Shown one piece after another: positions 45,207-57,171 of a stretch of 64,000 bases of DNA. The notes beneath the pieces are model-generated. The model was not told the DNA's origin, searched no databases, and saw nothing but the letters and a program-made list of their open reading frames with translations. The translations under genes and the position numbers were made by a program. Each line of letters starts with the position of its first letter. Positions within the stretch are counted from its first letter, which is position 1. Origin of the DNA: Pseudisothecium myosuroides (lineage: Eukaryota; Streptophyta; Bryopsida; Hypnales; Lembophyllaceae); assembly GCA_951799445.1 (NCBI GenBank), contig OX637288.1, positions 5,954,501-6,018,500 of the forward strand, written 5' to 3'.

Positions 45207-45630
45207 CATCGGGATATATCCCGCTGTATGTTATCAAATTTTGATAGAGGAAAGTCATTGGGAGATATCTCGATGTACGTTCTCTATTACTGACAAAGTA
45301 AGAACATTCGGAGATCTCCCGACGTAGCTTTTCAAATACTGACGAAGTAAGGTTATCGGGATATCTCCCGAAGTTTTGGTTTTCTAGTATTGACAAAAGG
45401 AGGTCAATGGGAGATATCCCGATGTTCCGATTTTTTAGTATTAACAGATAGAAGTCACTGGGATATATCCCGATGTAAGTATTGACAAGGGGAAGGCATT
45501 AGAAAATCTCCCGATGTAAGCTCTTTAGTACTGGTGAAGTAACTACATCGGGAGATCTCCCGATGCCAACAACGGATGGCCTCAAGATGAGATTGTTCGC
45601 AAGTTCATGACATCGGGATATCTCCCGATG
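45207..45630. repeat. Array of nine CATCGGGA-TCCCGATG palindromes at 49-bp spacing
   Basis: Palindromes start at 45207, 45256, 45305, 45354, 45405, 45456, 45497, 45546 and 45611; the first steps are exactly 49 bp. The copy at 45546-45565 is perfect over 20 bp (CATCGGGAGATCTCCCGATG). Spacers contain TACTGACGAAGTAAG-like sequence. The array lies just upstream of the minus-strand gene start at 45178, where it could act as promoter operator or transposase-binding iterons. Confidence 0.9.
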
Positions 45631-47182
45631 ATTTGAGAGAGACATCCCTCCATGCAAGAAACATTAGATCTTCTGATGACGCGTGTTCAAGGATTCAGTA
45701 GAATACACTGAATATGTAGAATAAATTCATATCTGTATTGTACTTCCGTATATAAAACAAGTAAGCAACGACTGCACCCCGACAGCCCGCGACTTCATTC
45801 CTCTGCTCACTGGCGAAATCAGGTGGTTGGGTCTCCACTGTGGAGAACAACCTTATGAATGGCCAATGCGATTGGGAGGGACAATCAAAATTGCGATAAT
45901 AACCTAAGGTGAAGCAGTTGACAGTGGGTTTGCTTGGTAATGGTTTAGCATTGCGCATAATAAGCCGGATTCACCAAATAGCAGTCATACGATACGCGAG
46001 TGCAGTTTCAATATCAGGCCGACAACTTCCAAAGGGAGGAAATTCAGATGACTATAGAAGGAGACATTCCGCGCTCATACAATTCTAGACTCAATTTCAC
46101 TATCATTTTTTGTGAACACATAATTCTATAATTTCCTGCGAATACTGAACTGTCCTTGGAAATCTGCACAATGGGCGGAGAGGACTTGAGAAACTCATAC
46201 CTGTATTGCAAAACAAAGATTGGGACGGAACTGTAAGCGCCTCAATCTCCAGGCGCTAGCACGGACCGATAGCAATGTATCTTGACTCCTCGACCGCCCC
46301 TGCTCGTTCTCGTGCGCTCCAAAAAAAGAGAAAGGTTGATCAGGGGGATTGGCTGAATTGCACTGGATTCCGGAACTCCTGTTTTCCGCCAGATTTCGAG
46401 AGGGTCCGCCAGTCCAACATTTTGACTTTCACGTGCACTTCTCAAGGGCGTGCAGCAATGTGTCCAAGGCGGATCTGAAGATGCGGTCTTTGTTTCGAAT
46501 GTTGACTGCTTCCTTGGAGGCCGTGCTCCACTGACGGCAGAAATGCTGCGCGTGCGCAACCTCCCTAGAAATTTGAGCCCTTCCGAGAACTTTGAAAGGG
46601 TACGTGTGGACCTTCAATTCAAATCTCCACTGAATCATTCGAACCCGCAGCACGAGATCTTTGATGGGGTACGTGCAGCTTTTGAATTGGAATCTCCATC
46701 AAATCATTCAAACCCGCAGCATTCAATGCGGATATCGCCGATCCGTTCCAGCTTTGTGTATGGCAGTTCTCTAGTTTTTTTTTGTTTTTTTTTTGAAACA
46801 AATGAAAGGAATTTCATTGCAAAGAGAGAAGAAGCAGTTCTCTAGTTTTGGGATCATGCATTAAACACTCGTGCATTCGCATGTCTGTAAGTGCACGCGG
46901 TCTGCCAAAGGTGCTGGATCATCTTGTTTAATTCTCGTTAACAGATTCCTGACTGCAGTTGAAACATCCACGTTTTTGAACAGTGATACTCCAATTGTGG
47001 CTGCCGGATTCTTATTATTTTACCCCTCCTTGTCATGATATTCAAACTCTTTGTTTCCAGAAAAGTCAATAAAACATTGAGGCTCATAATGATTAAAATA
47101 GAATATTTCACTCGTACTTAATTACTTTGTAAGGTGAGGTCGGTCAATCTTCAGGGCTAAGGATTTAAAAGTTCAGGGTCAA
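45631..47182. other. Region upstream of the transposon gene
   Basis: No gene firmly supported. A minus-strand frame at 45695-45958 (87 codons, start MRNAKPLPSK) could be an upstream exon but has no domain. A GC-richer part at 46240-46720 holds a tandem duplication of about 70 bp (46579-46648 and 46650-46722, sharing AATCTCCA-T-AATCATTC-AACCCGCAGCA). Confidence 0.4.
46579..46722. repeat. Two-copy tandem duplication (about 70 bp)
   Basis: Copies at 46579-46648 and 46650-46722 share GGGTACGTG, AATCTCCA, AATCATTC-AACCCGCAGCA. They are diverged by several substitutions. Confidence 0.7.
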
Positions 47183-47215
47183 GGGTTTAGGGTTTAGGGT
47201 TTAGGGTTTAGGGTT
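47183..47215. repeat. Interstitial telomere repeats (GGGTTTA)n
   Basis: Four uninterrupted GGGTTTA units followed by a degenerate one, the Arabidopsis-type plant telomere repeat. It supports a plant source and lies just before a 180-bp satellite. Confidence 0.9.
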
Positions 47216-47554
47216 CAAGGGTGCAGATGAGTATTTGAGTTCAATGAGTTCAATGATTTTGAGGTTTAGGATTTAGGAATTAGGTTTCATGAAACACATG
47301 TCATGGTAATCGGAAGTGTTGTTCTTGAATTTATATTTTTAAAGTGAATGGTTAGTACTTCTGACCATTTGAATCCATTTCTTTCAAAGTTCTTGGTTTC
47401 CAGTTTTCCTAGGGCCCACATTCTTTTTCAAATTTGAATTTTAAGCTTCAGAAATAGTTGAGTTGTGATTCCTTATCAAAATTTCTGTTATTGAATTAAA
47501 ACTGAATACCAATTGCAATTTTTTTAATGTTGTATTAAACAATGAATTGCACAA

Positions 47555-47555
<1 letters not shown>

Positions 47556-47638
<83 letters not shown>
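47556..47638. repeat. Poly-A run followed by an (AT)n microsatellite
   Basis: About 38 A residues at 47556-47593 run straight into (AT)n up to 47638. This could be the decayed tail of a retroposon, but no LINE or SINE body was recognised upstream. Confidence 0.9.
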
Positions 47639-47640
<2 letters not shown>

Positions 47641-47819
47641 AAAATTCAATTCCATATAAAGCACTTAGAAGTTTATTATAGACTAGAAACTCAATGACTA
47701 GTATCCTCAAAGTATAAGTCCTCATAACTTTTAACTCATTGTTCAAAATGAAATGATTCAATGATTTCAATGTATATAATAAAAAATATGTAGAACCAAT
47801 ATCGAAATTTTATTTTCCA

Positions 47820-49310
47820 AACTAACAAATGTCATGGACTTCCATCCAAAAATGCCCAAAACAATTTGAAGCAAGTTGTAATTATGCTTGGGCTTTACAA
47901 TCCACAACAATATTCAAACTTAGTTCCATTTCCAATTGATCTTCACGTGAGTTAAAAAAAATGGGGAATATAAGGGGCCTGTAATTATTTTGTGGCCCCA
48001 AATTAAAAAATGTCATGGACTTCCATCCGAAAATGCCCCAAAAAACTTGAAGCAAGTTGTAATTATGCTTGAGCTTTACAATCCACAAGAATATTCAAAC
48101 TTATTTCCATTTCCAATTGAACTACACGTGAGTTAAAAAAAAATGGGGAATATAAGGGCCTGTAATTTCATGGCTCAAATTAAAAAATGTCATGGACTTT
48201 CATCCAAAATTGCTCAAAACAACTTGAAGCAAGTTGTAATTATGCTTGGGCTTTACAATCCACAATAATATTCAAACTTAGTTCCATTTCCAATTAATCT
48301 TCACGTGAGTTAAAAAAAATGGGGAATATAAGGGGCCCGTTATTATTTCATGGCCCCAAATTAAAAAATGTCATGGACTTCCATCCAAAAATGCCCCAAA
48401 GAATTTGAAGCAATTTGTAATTATGCTTGAGCTTTACAATCCACAAGAATATTCAAATTTATTTCCATTTCCAATTGAACTTCACGTGAGTTAGAAAAAA
48501 TGGGGAAAATAAGGGGCCTGTAATTTCATGGCCCCAAATTAAAAAATGTCATGGACTTTCATCCAAAAATGCTCAATAAAAACAACTTGAAGCAAGTTGT
48601 AATTATGCTTGGGCTTTCTACAATAATATTCAAACTTATTTCCATTTCCAATTGAACTTCTCATCACTATAAGAGAAAGGGGTGTTTTAAGTAGTGTCCT
48701 AGACATCACGTCTTTTAAGTAACATCTTTTAAGTAAGTTTTTAAGTAAAATTTTACTAAAAACATTGTCTTTTTAGTAAAATTTTACTTAAAAACTTACT
48801 TAAAAGACGTTACTTAAAAGACGTGATGTCTAGGACACTACTTAAAACACCCCTTTCTCTTGTAGTGCATGAGTTAGAAAAAATGGGGAATATAATGGGC
48901 CTGTAATTTCATGGCTCCAAATTAAAAAATGTTATGGACTTTCATCCAAAAATGCTCAATAAAAACAACTTGAAGCAAGTTGTAATTATACTTGGGCTTT
49001 CTACAATAATATTCAAACTTATTTCCATTTCCAATTGAACTTTACGTGAGTTACAAAAAATGGGGAATATAATGGGCCTGTAATTTCATGGCCCCAAATT
49101 AAGAAATGTCATGGACTTTCATCGAAAAATGCTCAAAACAACTTGAAGCAAGTTGTAATTATGCTTGGGCTTTACAATCCACAATAATATTTAAATTTAT
49201 TTCCATTTCCAATTGATCTACACGTGAGTTTAAAAAAATCAGAAAAATAAAGGGCCTGTAATTTCATGGCCCCAAATTGAAAAATGTCATGGACTTTCAT
49301 CTTGGACCTC
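47820..49310. repeat. 180-bp tandem repeat array (about 7.5 units)
   Basis: The word AATGTCATGGACTT (or AATGTTATGGACTT) recurs near 47828, 48009, 48188, 48368, 48546, 48926, 49105 and 49283. The period is 178-181 bp once a 203-bp MITE plus its 3-bp duplication is taken out. Each unit holds AACTTGAAGCAAGTTGTAATTATGCTTG and CACGTGAGTTA-AAAAAATGGGG. The period is nucleosome-sized, like many plant satellites. Confidence 0.9.
48665..48867. mobile_element. CACTA-type foldback MITE (203 bp) inside the satellite
   Basis: Ends CACTATAAGAGAAAGGGGTG and, inverted, CACTACAAGAGAAAGGGGTG; nearly the whole element is an inverted repeat of about 95 bp. It is flanked by the 3-bp duplication CAT (48662-48664 and 48868-48870). 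CACTA ends plus a 3-bp duplication identify the CACTA (EnSpm) superfamily. The neighbouring satellite units show the empty site. Confidence 0.9.
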
Positions 49311-51000
49311 TAGAGATTCTTTTCTTTTATATTTTTTTTCATTTCTGTATTGTGGAGTTTCAAGTTAATGAAGACTAAGTTAGTTTGGTAGAATCAATCT
49401 TATTGCCTTTTTTATACACATTTGAACAGAATTTATCATTCACTTCATGTTAACAATTGTTGCTCATATTGATGATTTCATGTGAATAATGACTAGGAAT
49501 TTGTTTGTTGATGGTGAATTTTTAGTTACTTGATTAGGGTCACTTGCATCATTTTGGGCCCACATCATAGCCAGTGAATGATGTTTAAAAAATACTCATG
49601 ATAAAATATAATTATTGGAAAGATCTCTGCATAATTCTGTTATTAGTTTGAAGATATATATGTTTATTATAAGTAACTAAGGAAATGATCAAAGTATATT
49701 AAACCCTAAACTCCATTTCTTACCCCGCTTAATTTCAAGTGAGGGTCTTACCACCCTATTTTGAAGTGAGACATTTGATTCAACTTTTCTAATTTGTTGG
49801 AGAAGGGGTGCAATTCATATAATTCAATTCGTATTGTCATCTACAGAAAAGTAGTTTTGTTAGATTTGTATGTCCTTTGTAATTATAAGAAGTGACATTT
49901 GAATTCACTAAATGTTTTTTTTATATGTGAACGTTATGCTTCATACGTAGTTGGAGTGAAAAAGGGTTCATTTCATTATACATGTTGGTGAGCCTACACT
50001 AAAATGAATACAATATATTAGGTAATGATGAATTGTAGGTATTAGGGTCACTTCTATCATTTTGAGCCTACACAATAGTGTATGATGTACATTTCACATC
50101 AAAAAATAATTGCAAATATCCACGCACATCTTAAGTTTTTAATTGCAATATATCCACATACATAATATTTGAAATACTGCCCACATGTATATCTATGATG
50201 ATGTAGTATGTCATTAATAGAGGCCCACATCATAGCATATGATGCTCTATAATGATATACTATGTCATTTTTAGAGGCCCATATCATAGCCTATGAGACA
50301 ACCAAATCTAGTATATAAATAGGATTTTTTAACATAGGTTTAGGGTCCAAAAAGAAATCGGAAAACAAATATGTTTCACTCCTAGGAAATTTGAAATCCT
50401 TGAGAGTCCACCAATTTCTGACTTTCATAAAAAATTTCTCTTATTAAATTTGAATTACTATATGATTATTTAGTTTAGATTAAGAATTACGGTAAAGTGC
50501 ACCAGTAACAACAGAATGGGAGCACGTCCACAGTGCTCCAAATTGTAATGTCTGTGTAGTTATGTTTCCAAAATCGAAGGTGCCCAGGTTTAAAAAAAAA
50601 GAATTAAACAAAAGGTACACAATGGTTTTAATTTGGCCACCAATGGGCTTTCTAGCACTTGTAGCTTAACAATGTAATTTACTTTAGAAGTACCTCCATC
50701 ATTTTAATAATTTTTTTGTTGTGGTGCCCCATACTTACAAACCAAATCTTTAACCAAGTCCATGGTATTTAAGGAAATGATTACGGAGTATGGAAGTGAA
50801 AACCAAGTAATCCCCCCCCAAACAAGTTTTCCAATAACTAAGGGATTGATGAAGGAGTGTGACATTAAGCACACACACCAACTATCCCCCCTACTAATTT
50901 TAAGTGAAGGTAAACTCACTAATTACCCCCCGCATAGTAAGTGAAGGTTAACTTGCAGTCACAAGAATGATGACCCCTTGAGCTTGGGGTCAAGTCACCC
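49311..51000. other. AT-rich intergenic DNA
   Basis: No gene supported. A two-copy repeat of about 60 bp lies near 50195-50305 (ATGATGTAGTATGTCATTAATAGAGGCCCACATCATAG and its variant). Short frames at 50704-50944 are not credible. Confidence 0.5.
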
Positions 51001-53148
51001 TAACGCCCTATCAGACCCATCACATCGAGCGGCGCCTTGAGTGCTTGCCTCGTCTCTGGTAGATCCACCTGGCTCTCCCGTTGGGCCTCGTCTCCCTTAC
51101 AATGTTCTGCGCCCCAGCAGGTGCTGCTTGATTTCTCCCGATGCTTGCTGTCTCCATTCTTGCTTCCGCTTTCCTTTCGTGACTCCGCTTGCTGTCCGTC
51201 GCTTGCGCAGCCGCTTCTGTGATTGCACTCCGTTTTCCTCCCGATGCTTTGCGCGCTACCGGAGTCCGTTGTAGTCTGTTGCTGCTTCCTGCATTTTGGG
51301 CTTCGAGTTCCTCTCTTCCAACACCAATTTCGTCATTTTGTTTGAATGTCGCTGCGTGGAGGCACGATGATGGAGGCGTTTCGATTTTGCGCGGTGTTTG
51401 CGACTGTGTGAGTGCTGAGGCGCGACAGCGAGGGAGGGCGGGAACGAGCTGCAGTCGTTCCTTGCGTGCTGTAACGCGGACCTTTTTTTGTGGGGGCACG
51501 TTTGTGGTGGGTTACTGTGATTGTGAGGTGGTCTTGGCTCCGAGGTTTTGTATGAGTGTTTCGGCGTGAAGTGCGACAACATTGGAAGCGCGGCGCGGAG
51601 TCCAGATTACGGAGGCGTTGCGTGATCCAATTGGAAGCGTGGAGTTTGACATTGCGTGGATGATTTGGAAGCTTCGTGGTGTTTCATTGTGGTACGTGAA
51701 ATTTTCAAGTATTTTCTGCACTTTGTTTGCTGATAGAAAGTTAAAATCCTCTATTTTGCATGATTCTTCGTCCACCTAAACTCAGTTGCAATGCAAGGTG
51801 GACCAGAAAGTAGCCGTAGGTGTAGTTCTTTTGTTGTTCTTAAGTTGCCGCGCTTATCATTAGCAAGTCCACGCAGAGATGTAGGACAGCGCAAAGGTGT
51901 TCTGAGAGTAGTTTCCAATGAGTTCGTCCAAGACGCTGTATGATTCATGTTGCAAGTGTCCATCAGAGGCTGGAGCACAGACTTCCGTTACCAATTATTT
52001 TATTGTGTCGCTTGAATGCAGAAGTTCTGGCTGATAACCTAGAAAGTCTAACGCAGAGAATATATGACAGATAGGTTTTAGTTTGAAATGGGTTTAGGAT
52101 AATTTGCGTAGTAGATGCTAAATGATTCATGATAGAAATGTCTACCACAGGGTGGTTGTGCACATTGTACATGTTTATTGTACTCAGTTAATAAGAAACA
52201 AAGTTGGCCATGAAATTGATTTGTACTTTGCAGGAATTGGAGAAGAGTCTGATTCTGGGTAGGTGGTGGTTGTTGACAAAGTGCACCACATTGTGTGCGT
52301 GGACGGCAACAACACGTAGTCATGGAAAACTCCTCTGTACTCGAAGGAATCCAAGCGGAGTAGAATAACCTGTAAGTTTTGAATCGTCTTCCATAGTTTA
52401 TTTTTTGTTGTACTTGTAGTAAAAGTGAGTCATTCACATAGTGTTTGACTGCTAACATGAGCAATAACTGTAGAGTATGATCAACACTGAAAATGAATTA
52501 GGTGCGTCAGGTACAAATTATAGAATTAGGTCCACAGTGAAGCCGTGAGTGCATGCAGGAATGTCCAAATGCCCTGTAACCATGCATTGGGACTTTGTAG
52601 TTGGGGATAATATCGCCATAAATAGTAGTTGCAGACTCTCCTGGAGCAATTCATCGAGAAAACTCCCAATGAAAGTAGAGAAGAAGTAAGGAGCGTATCC
52701 GGAGACGATTATCGGGAGTTATCCCGTTGATTTGTTTCCGTAGTAATAACAAACCACCAAGAACTCATTGGGACAACTCCAGATAGAAATACGGAGAACC
52801 CCGAGTGTAGATCAAGTAGTCAAAGCATCACCAGGAAGAGAAAGAGATCATTGGGATTGAAAGAGAGCTGAAAATTAGTATCGGGATAACTCCCGATGAG
52901 AGAAGTTCTATTCGATAAATTATCTGGGTATCTTCGTGGTCACGTCTATAACTTATTCAACTATGGAATTGCAGTTCAATCCTGTAAAAAGAGAGAGTTG
53001 GACAAGGATTTCCAATGACAGTGAACACTGGAGCAATGGGATACCTCCCAATGAAAATGCAATGGAATAATAAGAAACTGAGGTCGTTGGTTCATCCCGA
53101 TATATAAGGGTTTTCATACTGAACCGCTAAAATCATTCTAATATTTGA
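51001..53148. other. Region upstream of the ParB-like gene
   Basis: GC-richer at 51000-51780, with a minus-strand frame at 51020-51499 (159 codons, start MPPQKKVRV, rich in Arg, Lys, Ala and Ser) and overlapping plus-strand frames; none has a recognised domain. On the plus strand an ATG at 52322 with a donor-like CT-GTAAGT at 52370-52376 could be a 5' exon of the ParB-like gene, but it holds a TAG. Palindromes lie at 52711-52729, 52766-52784, 52879-52898 and 53034-53053. Confidence 0.4.
52711..53053. repeat. Four ATCGGGA..TCCCGAT-type palindromes before the ParB-like gene
   Basis: 52711-52729 (ATCGGGAGTTATCCCGTTG), 52766-52784, 52879-52898 (TATCGGGATAACTCCCGATG) and 53034-53053 (CAATGGGATACCTCCCAATG). 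These are less regular in spacing than 45207-45630. They sit upstream of the plus-strand genes as the other array sits upstream of the minus-strand gene. Confidence 0.8.
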
Positions 53149-56100
53149 TTGTGTGCAACATTGCATAGAGAGAATACCTCGACAGAATTTCCTGCAGACT
53201 TGTCACCTATTAGGCTTTACAAGTTCTGCGACTCCGTGGTGCATACCTATCAGTACAACGGTGAGAACTTCCCAGGAGCGGTGTTCCAATGTGATGGAAA
53301 AGTGACAGCATGGGGCCTTGAGTGGATGGACCATCGAGACGGGGATGTGGTCATATTTCCGAAGCTCACCTTCCGTGAGAAGAGTCACATAACGACAGGC
53401 TTAAACGTGCTGGAGCTTCAGGGCTTAGATAACTCCACAGTCCTGGTCATTGTTCAAGAGGATGTTCCCAAAAAGCAAGAAAAAAGAACATATGGGCTGA
53501 TCCTGGACTATACCACTATGGATCTCCAAATGTGCGAGACCATCACTCGAAAAGGGATGCTCGACAAACCAGACGGTTCCCATTTCTGGACCCCCCAGGA
53601 GATGAAGAATGAATGGGACATTATTGACGAGAACCGTCGCCATCCAAATCCCTCCACCGATGCCCCCGCAGCCACTCCTCCAAATCCATCTCCGAAGAAA
53701 AAGGGCAGGAAGCGCAAAGCTATTACCGGAGCATCAGGAGATGAAGTGGCGGAGGAAGCCAACGGCAAGGGAAAAAGCAGGAAGAAGACCAAGGTCGTTC
53801 CACTCACCCTTCATCGTGCTGTGAACATGACGGACGCCGATATCGGGAAGCTGGATCCCAGTGAGGTCAAAGAAATACAGAAGTTGTACAACCAGATATT
53901 CAAGCCAATGTACAAGTGGGAAAAGAAGACATTTGCAAATAAAGGAGGTGAACTCTTGCGAGTCCACTACAAGTTCCTCCACCAGGCTCCTCCTGGTAAA
54001 CTTGTTTATAGAGGGATTGAGCAAGCACGGCTAGCAGGAATTAAGATTCAGATTCTTATTGATGCCGACTATCAATCAGAGAACCGATGCATTACAGTTC
54101 TGCCCTTGAAGCGGGGTCCATATGGGCTGGACAAAACGGTATCCTTCTATGACTCCTGTCCCAAGACAAAAAGTCTAACTGCCAAATCGCATTACTACAT
54201 CATTGGTGGTCAGCATACTGTGCAAGCGCAGAAGGAGTTGATTGAGAACGGAGATATACCGGAGGCTGATGAGACGGAGGCGTCTACGTTCAACATTATT
54301 CCCATTTGGGCACCGTATTCCACCAAGAAGACTGAAATGATGCACCTCTCCAAAGTGCTGAATCAAAACGTGGCTGGCGAGCAGAAAGAGCAGAGCTTCA
54401 CACAACAGCTTGCCCACACTCGAATAAAGTGGAAGGACATGGGCAGCCCGATGCCATCATACGGAGGACATTTGCACTCAGTAGCGTATAATGTAAGTTC
54501 AACATCTCAAAAAGTTGAATTCTTCTTTTGCATATCCTTTTCCTCTTGTGTATAATAGTCATCGAGATTACTCCCGATGTTCTCCCTATCGGGAGATCTC
54601 CCGATGTCCACAGTCTTCTAATAGCCCTCCCAGTTAAAAGCAAGATATCTATCCATGTTTACTCTGTTTTATGAAACTTCGCATTCAGAGGGAACTATAC
54701 CAATGTTTATCAACCAAATTTTAATCGGCCGATGAACGGGAGATATCCCGATGGTTTTTGACGACACTCGGCTTGGTCAGTACCTCCCGAACTGACAGTG
54801 TGAGCGTTCGTGTGCAGGATTTCTATCCGGTGATGTCCACAATCTTTACTGGGTTCAAGAATCCTGACTCTCCGGATTTGAAGATTCCGCTTCTATTCAT
54901 GGCGAAGGATGAAGATGTGAATCGGTGGATCCAAATTGACAAGGACTTCCTGAGCCACAAGCTTCCTGACGCCAATGGACCCAAAGCGAAGAGCAAGCGG
55001 AAACCGTTGTCCTACATCGACTTCAAGCCCTTATACGGACTTCGCGATGAGGACCTGAACTACTTGGCGGGACAAGTGGAGAAGGAAATTGTGTGCATGA
55101 AGAAAACGGTTCTGAACATCGATTTCTTTGGACAGGCGGTTATTCCTATCGGTGTGGTAGCAGGCCGAGAGAAGAAGGTTAGGGCCATGAAGAACGAGCT
55201 CATGTGCCACTACGGGCATCACCCGCTTCCAAGCAAGAAGCCCGAATACATTCCATACACGGCTGCACATTGGAATGAATTTGCGGACGAAAAGAAAATC
55301 ACCCGGGAACAACTTGAATGGTGGGTGGATAAGAGCATGGCCACGGAACTAGGGAAAGAGTGGTTGGAGGGTCGAGCTAGAGCCCTCAACAAAACATTTG
55401 ACCCAGACATGTGTCCGGACGCTGTGAAGAAAATGTGGGAGTTGTATTTAAACGTGCATGCAGAAGAGGTGGAGGTTGCTGTATCAAGGGAATTTGAAAA
55501 CGAATACCTTTGCAAAGTCATAGACGAGAGAAGCTGGGACATTACAAAGATTCTGACTGACACTTCCGTCAAGGCATGGTGTGGTGAAGGAAGGACCCAC
55601 ATGTACTTTTGGTTTCTTTTTGAAGTCACAAGCTACGGCTGCCGCGTGAAACTCCTGGAGCATCACAAGTTGAAGCGTCTATTCGATGCTCTTGAGTACA
55701 AGGATGCTGCTCAACGCATTGTGAGAGCCCGTTCACCAGCAGTTCTCATAACGGATGCTGCTGGATTTCACGACGTCCTGACACACTTGCAGAGGCGTCG
55801 GGAGGAGAGTAAAGTTCGCATCTGGGACTGGCATGTAATTTATTACATTCCCGACAAAGTAGATGGCTTTCCCAAACCAGTTGCAGGCACGCATTACACC
55901 GTTTACTTAGTCTTCCTTTTTGCCTACGACGAGGACCACGGGTCAACAAGCAGCTTCCACAGCTTCTTCCTAAGCAAAGAGGAGATACCTGTTGTGTATT
56001 TTTCTAGGGAATTGGACGAAGTAGATACTTTGTATAGGCGCCCGATTATGCCTTGGTTTTTGATTGCTGCTTCGGTTCAAATATTTGCTGGTCATCTTAG

Positions 56101-56586
56101 CGATAATTTGGTGATCGTTAATGTGAACGGCAGTTCGGAGTTTACATCTCTTGGACTACTGAGCCCCCTTTTTTTGTTTTCAAGGACTTGCACAATTTCC
56201 ATCACTTTCAAATTGTCTGACCTGTGCTTGTTCGGTTTTATCAGGTTACCCTGAATAAGGTACTTGAAGTCGTTAATGACACGGAGACACAGTTGAAGTC
56301 AGCAACGGTTGGCAGGCAAATTTGGGACCAACTCCATATTCAGCCGAATCCTGAAGAAGATGAGGACGAAACCGCAGATGACCACCATGTAGACAACGTG
56401 GAAGATGTCGAAAATGATTCTCAGGACCACGCTTCCCGAAGTAACTCCGAGCAGACAGAGAGTGATCAGAATGACGAGGAAGTTGACGATCCACCTTTGG
56501 ACGAGGATGGAAGAAGGTCTCGCAGGACACAAGAGACGGATAGTGATGGCAGTGACAATGGATCTTTGAGTCTGTCTGTCAGAAAG
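53149..56586 (+). CDS. ParB/Srx-like protein of a large transposon (three or more exons)
   Basis: Proposed exons are 53149-54492, 54818-56020 and 56245-56586. The first intron is clear (AAT-GTAAGT to GTGTGCAG, phase 0). The second is tentative (GAA-GTAGAT to TTATCAG, phase 0). The first block has a basic nuclear-localisation-like stretch (about residues 182-225, PKKKGRKRK and KSRKKTK). A core follows with I-I-GGQHTVQAQKELI (about residue 354), resembling the GGQH/DGQHR motif of ParB/Srx-fold and DndB-like domains. Next are the 'SKVLNQNVAGEQKEQS' block and a long conserved-looking region through exon 2. Exon 3 is acidic. ParB-fold proteins bind or cut DNA; here dozens of palindromic sites surround the gene. 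The first codon is TTG, so the true start is probably in an upstream exon. The frame is intact in the exons given. It could equally be a nuclear protein of unknown role. Confidence 0.55.
54493..54817 (+). other. Intron 1 of the ParB-like gene, with three palindromes
   Basis: GTAAGT donor at 54493 and GTGTGCAG acceptor ending at 54817; phase 0, 325 bp. It contains palindromes at 54560-54579, 54588-54605 (perfect ATCGGGAGATCTCCCGAT) and 54735-54753, so the motif occurs inside a transcribed intron. Confidence 0.75.
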
Positions 56587-56712
56587 GTTAGTGAAAAATT
56601 CGAAAAGCTAGCAATGGAAGATCTCCCGCTGTCTATTCTACATCGCATTTGATTATTTTCATAATCTGAGGATAACTTATGTGCTCTACCTGCAGGATAA
56701 GTCCCCACGCCA

Positions 56713-57159
56713 GTGCTGCCTCCAATGGACTTGGTTCAGTCATCTGCACGAGATGGTTCACGTAGTGGAATGTCTGAACAGCGACATGGAATGGAGAAGT
56801 CGCACTCGGTCAAGGGGAAGAAGGTTTCGAGCTCTGCACTGTCAAAAGATTTGATAGGTCGGCAAAAGGAGTTGAGAACAAAGCGCAGACTAGACGTCCA
56901 CCTAAGTGATTCCGATACGCCTAACAGTCCTTCAATTTCTGAAGTGCACCTTGGAGGGATTGCGGGCCCAATCATGTCCTCCCCGAAACCGTCAAGGGTA
57001 GATGTTGCTGCATCTGCGAATCCAGAAGCAAGCGCCGCATCCATTCTTCTGACGTGTTTAACTAGAGCTGTTTCTGCTTCTACATTGGTGTCTGACATTG
57101 CAAGATTGCCAGAGACGATGAACGCATTTGTCCTAAAACGTCATTCTGTTGCTGAATAG
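56713..57159 (+). pseudogene. Middle segment of the phosphatase-like gene, ending at C-to-T stops
   Basis: An open frame of about 148 codons (first Met at 56725), Ser/Lys/Arg-rich and probably disordered. It ends at TAG 57157-57159, and TGA follows five codons after it in the same frame; beyond that the frame at 57205 continues without a break. Both stops are single C-to-T changes away from sense (CAG, CGA). It cannot be joined in frame to the exon ending at 56586 by the visible GCAG acceptor, since TAA would follow. Confidence 0.45.
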
Positions 57160-57171
57160 CCCGTGTGAGAG

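Noticed and set aside
45207..45630. CRISPR-like array of palindromes with 29-bp spacers
   Set aside because: The spacers are related to each other, no cas genes are present, and the palindrome is dispersed outside the array.
47441..47770. 109-codon minus-strand frame with runs of Ile-Tyr and Phe
   Set aside because: Produced by the poly-A/(AT)n tract.
51020..51569. Minus-strand 159-codon and plus-strand 126-codon frames as genes
   Set aside because: They overlap on opposite strands in a GC-rich segment and neither has a recognised domain; the minus frame is the more plausible, but support is too thin for a gene call.
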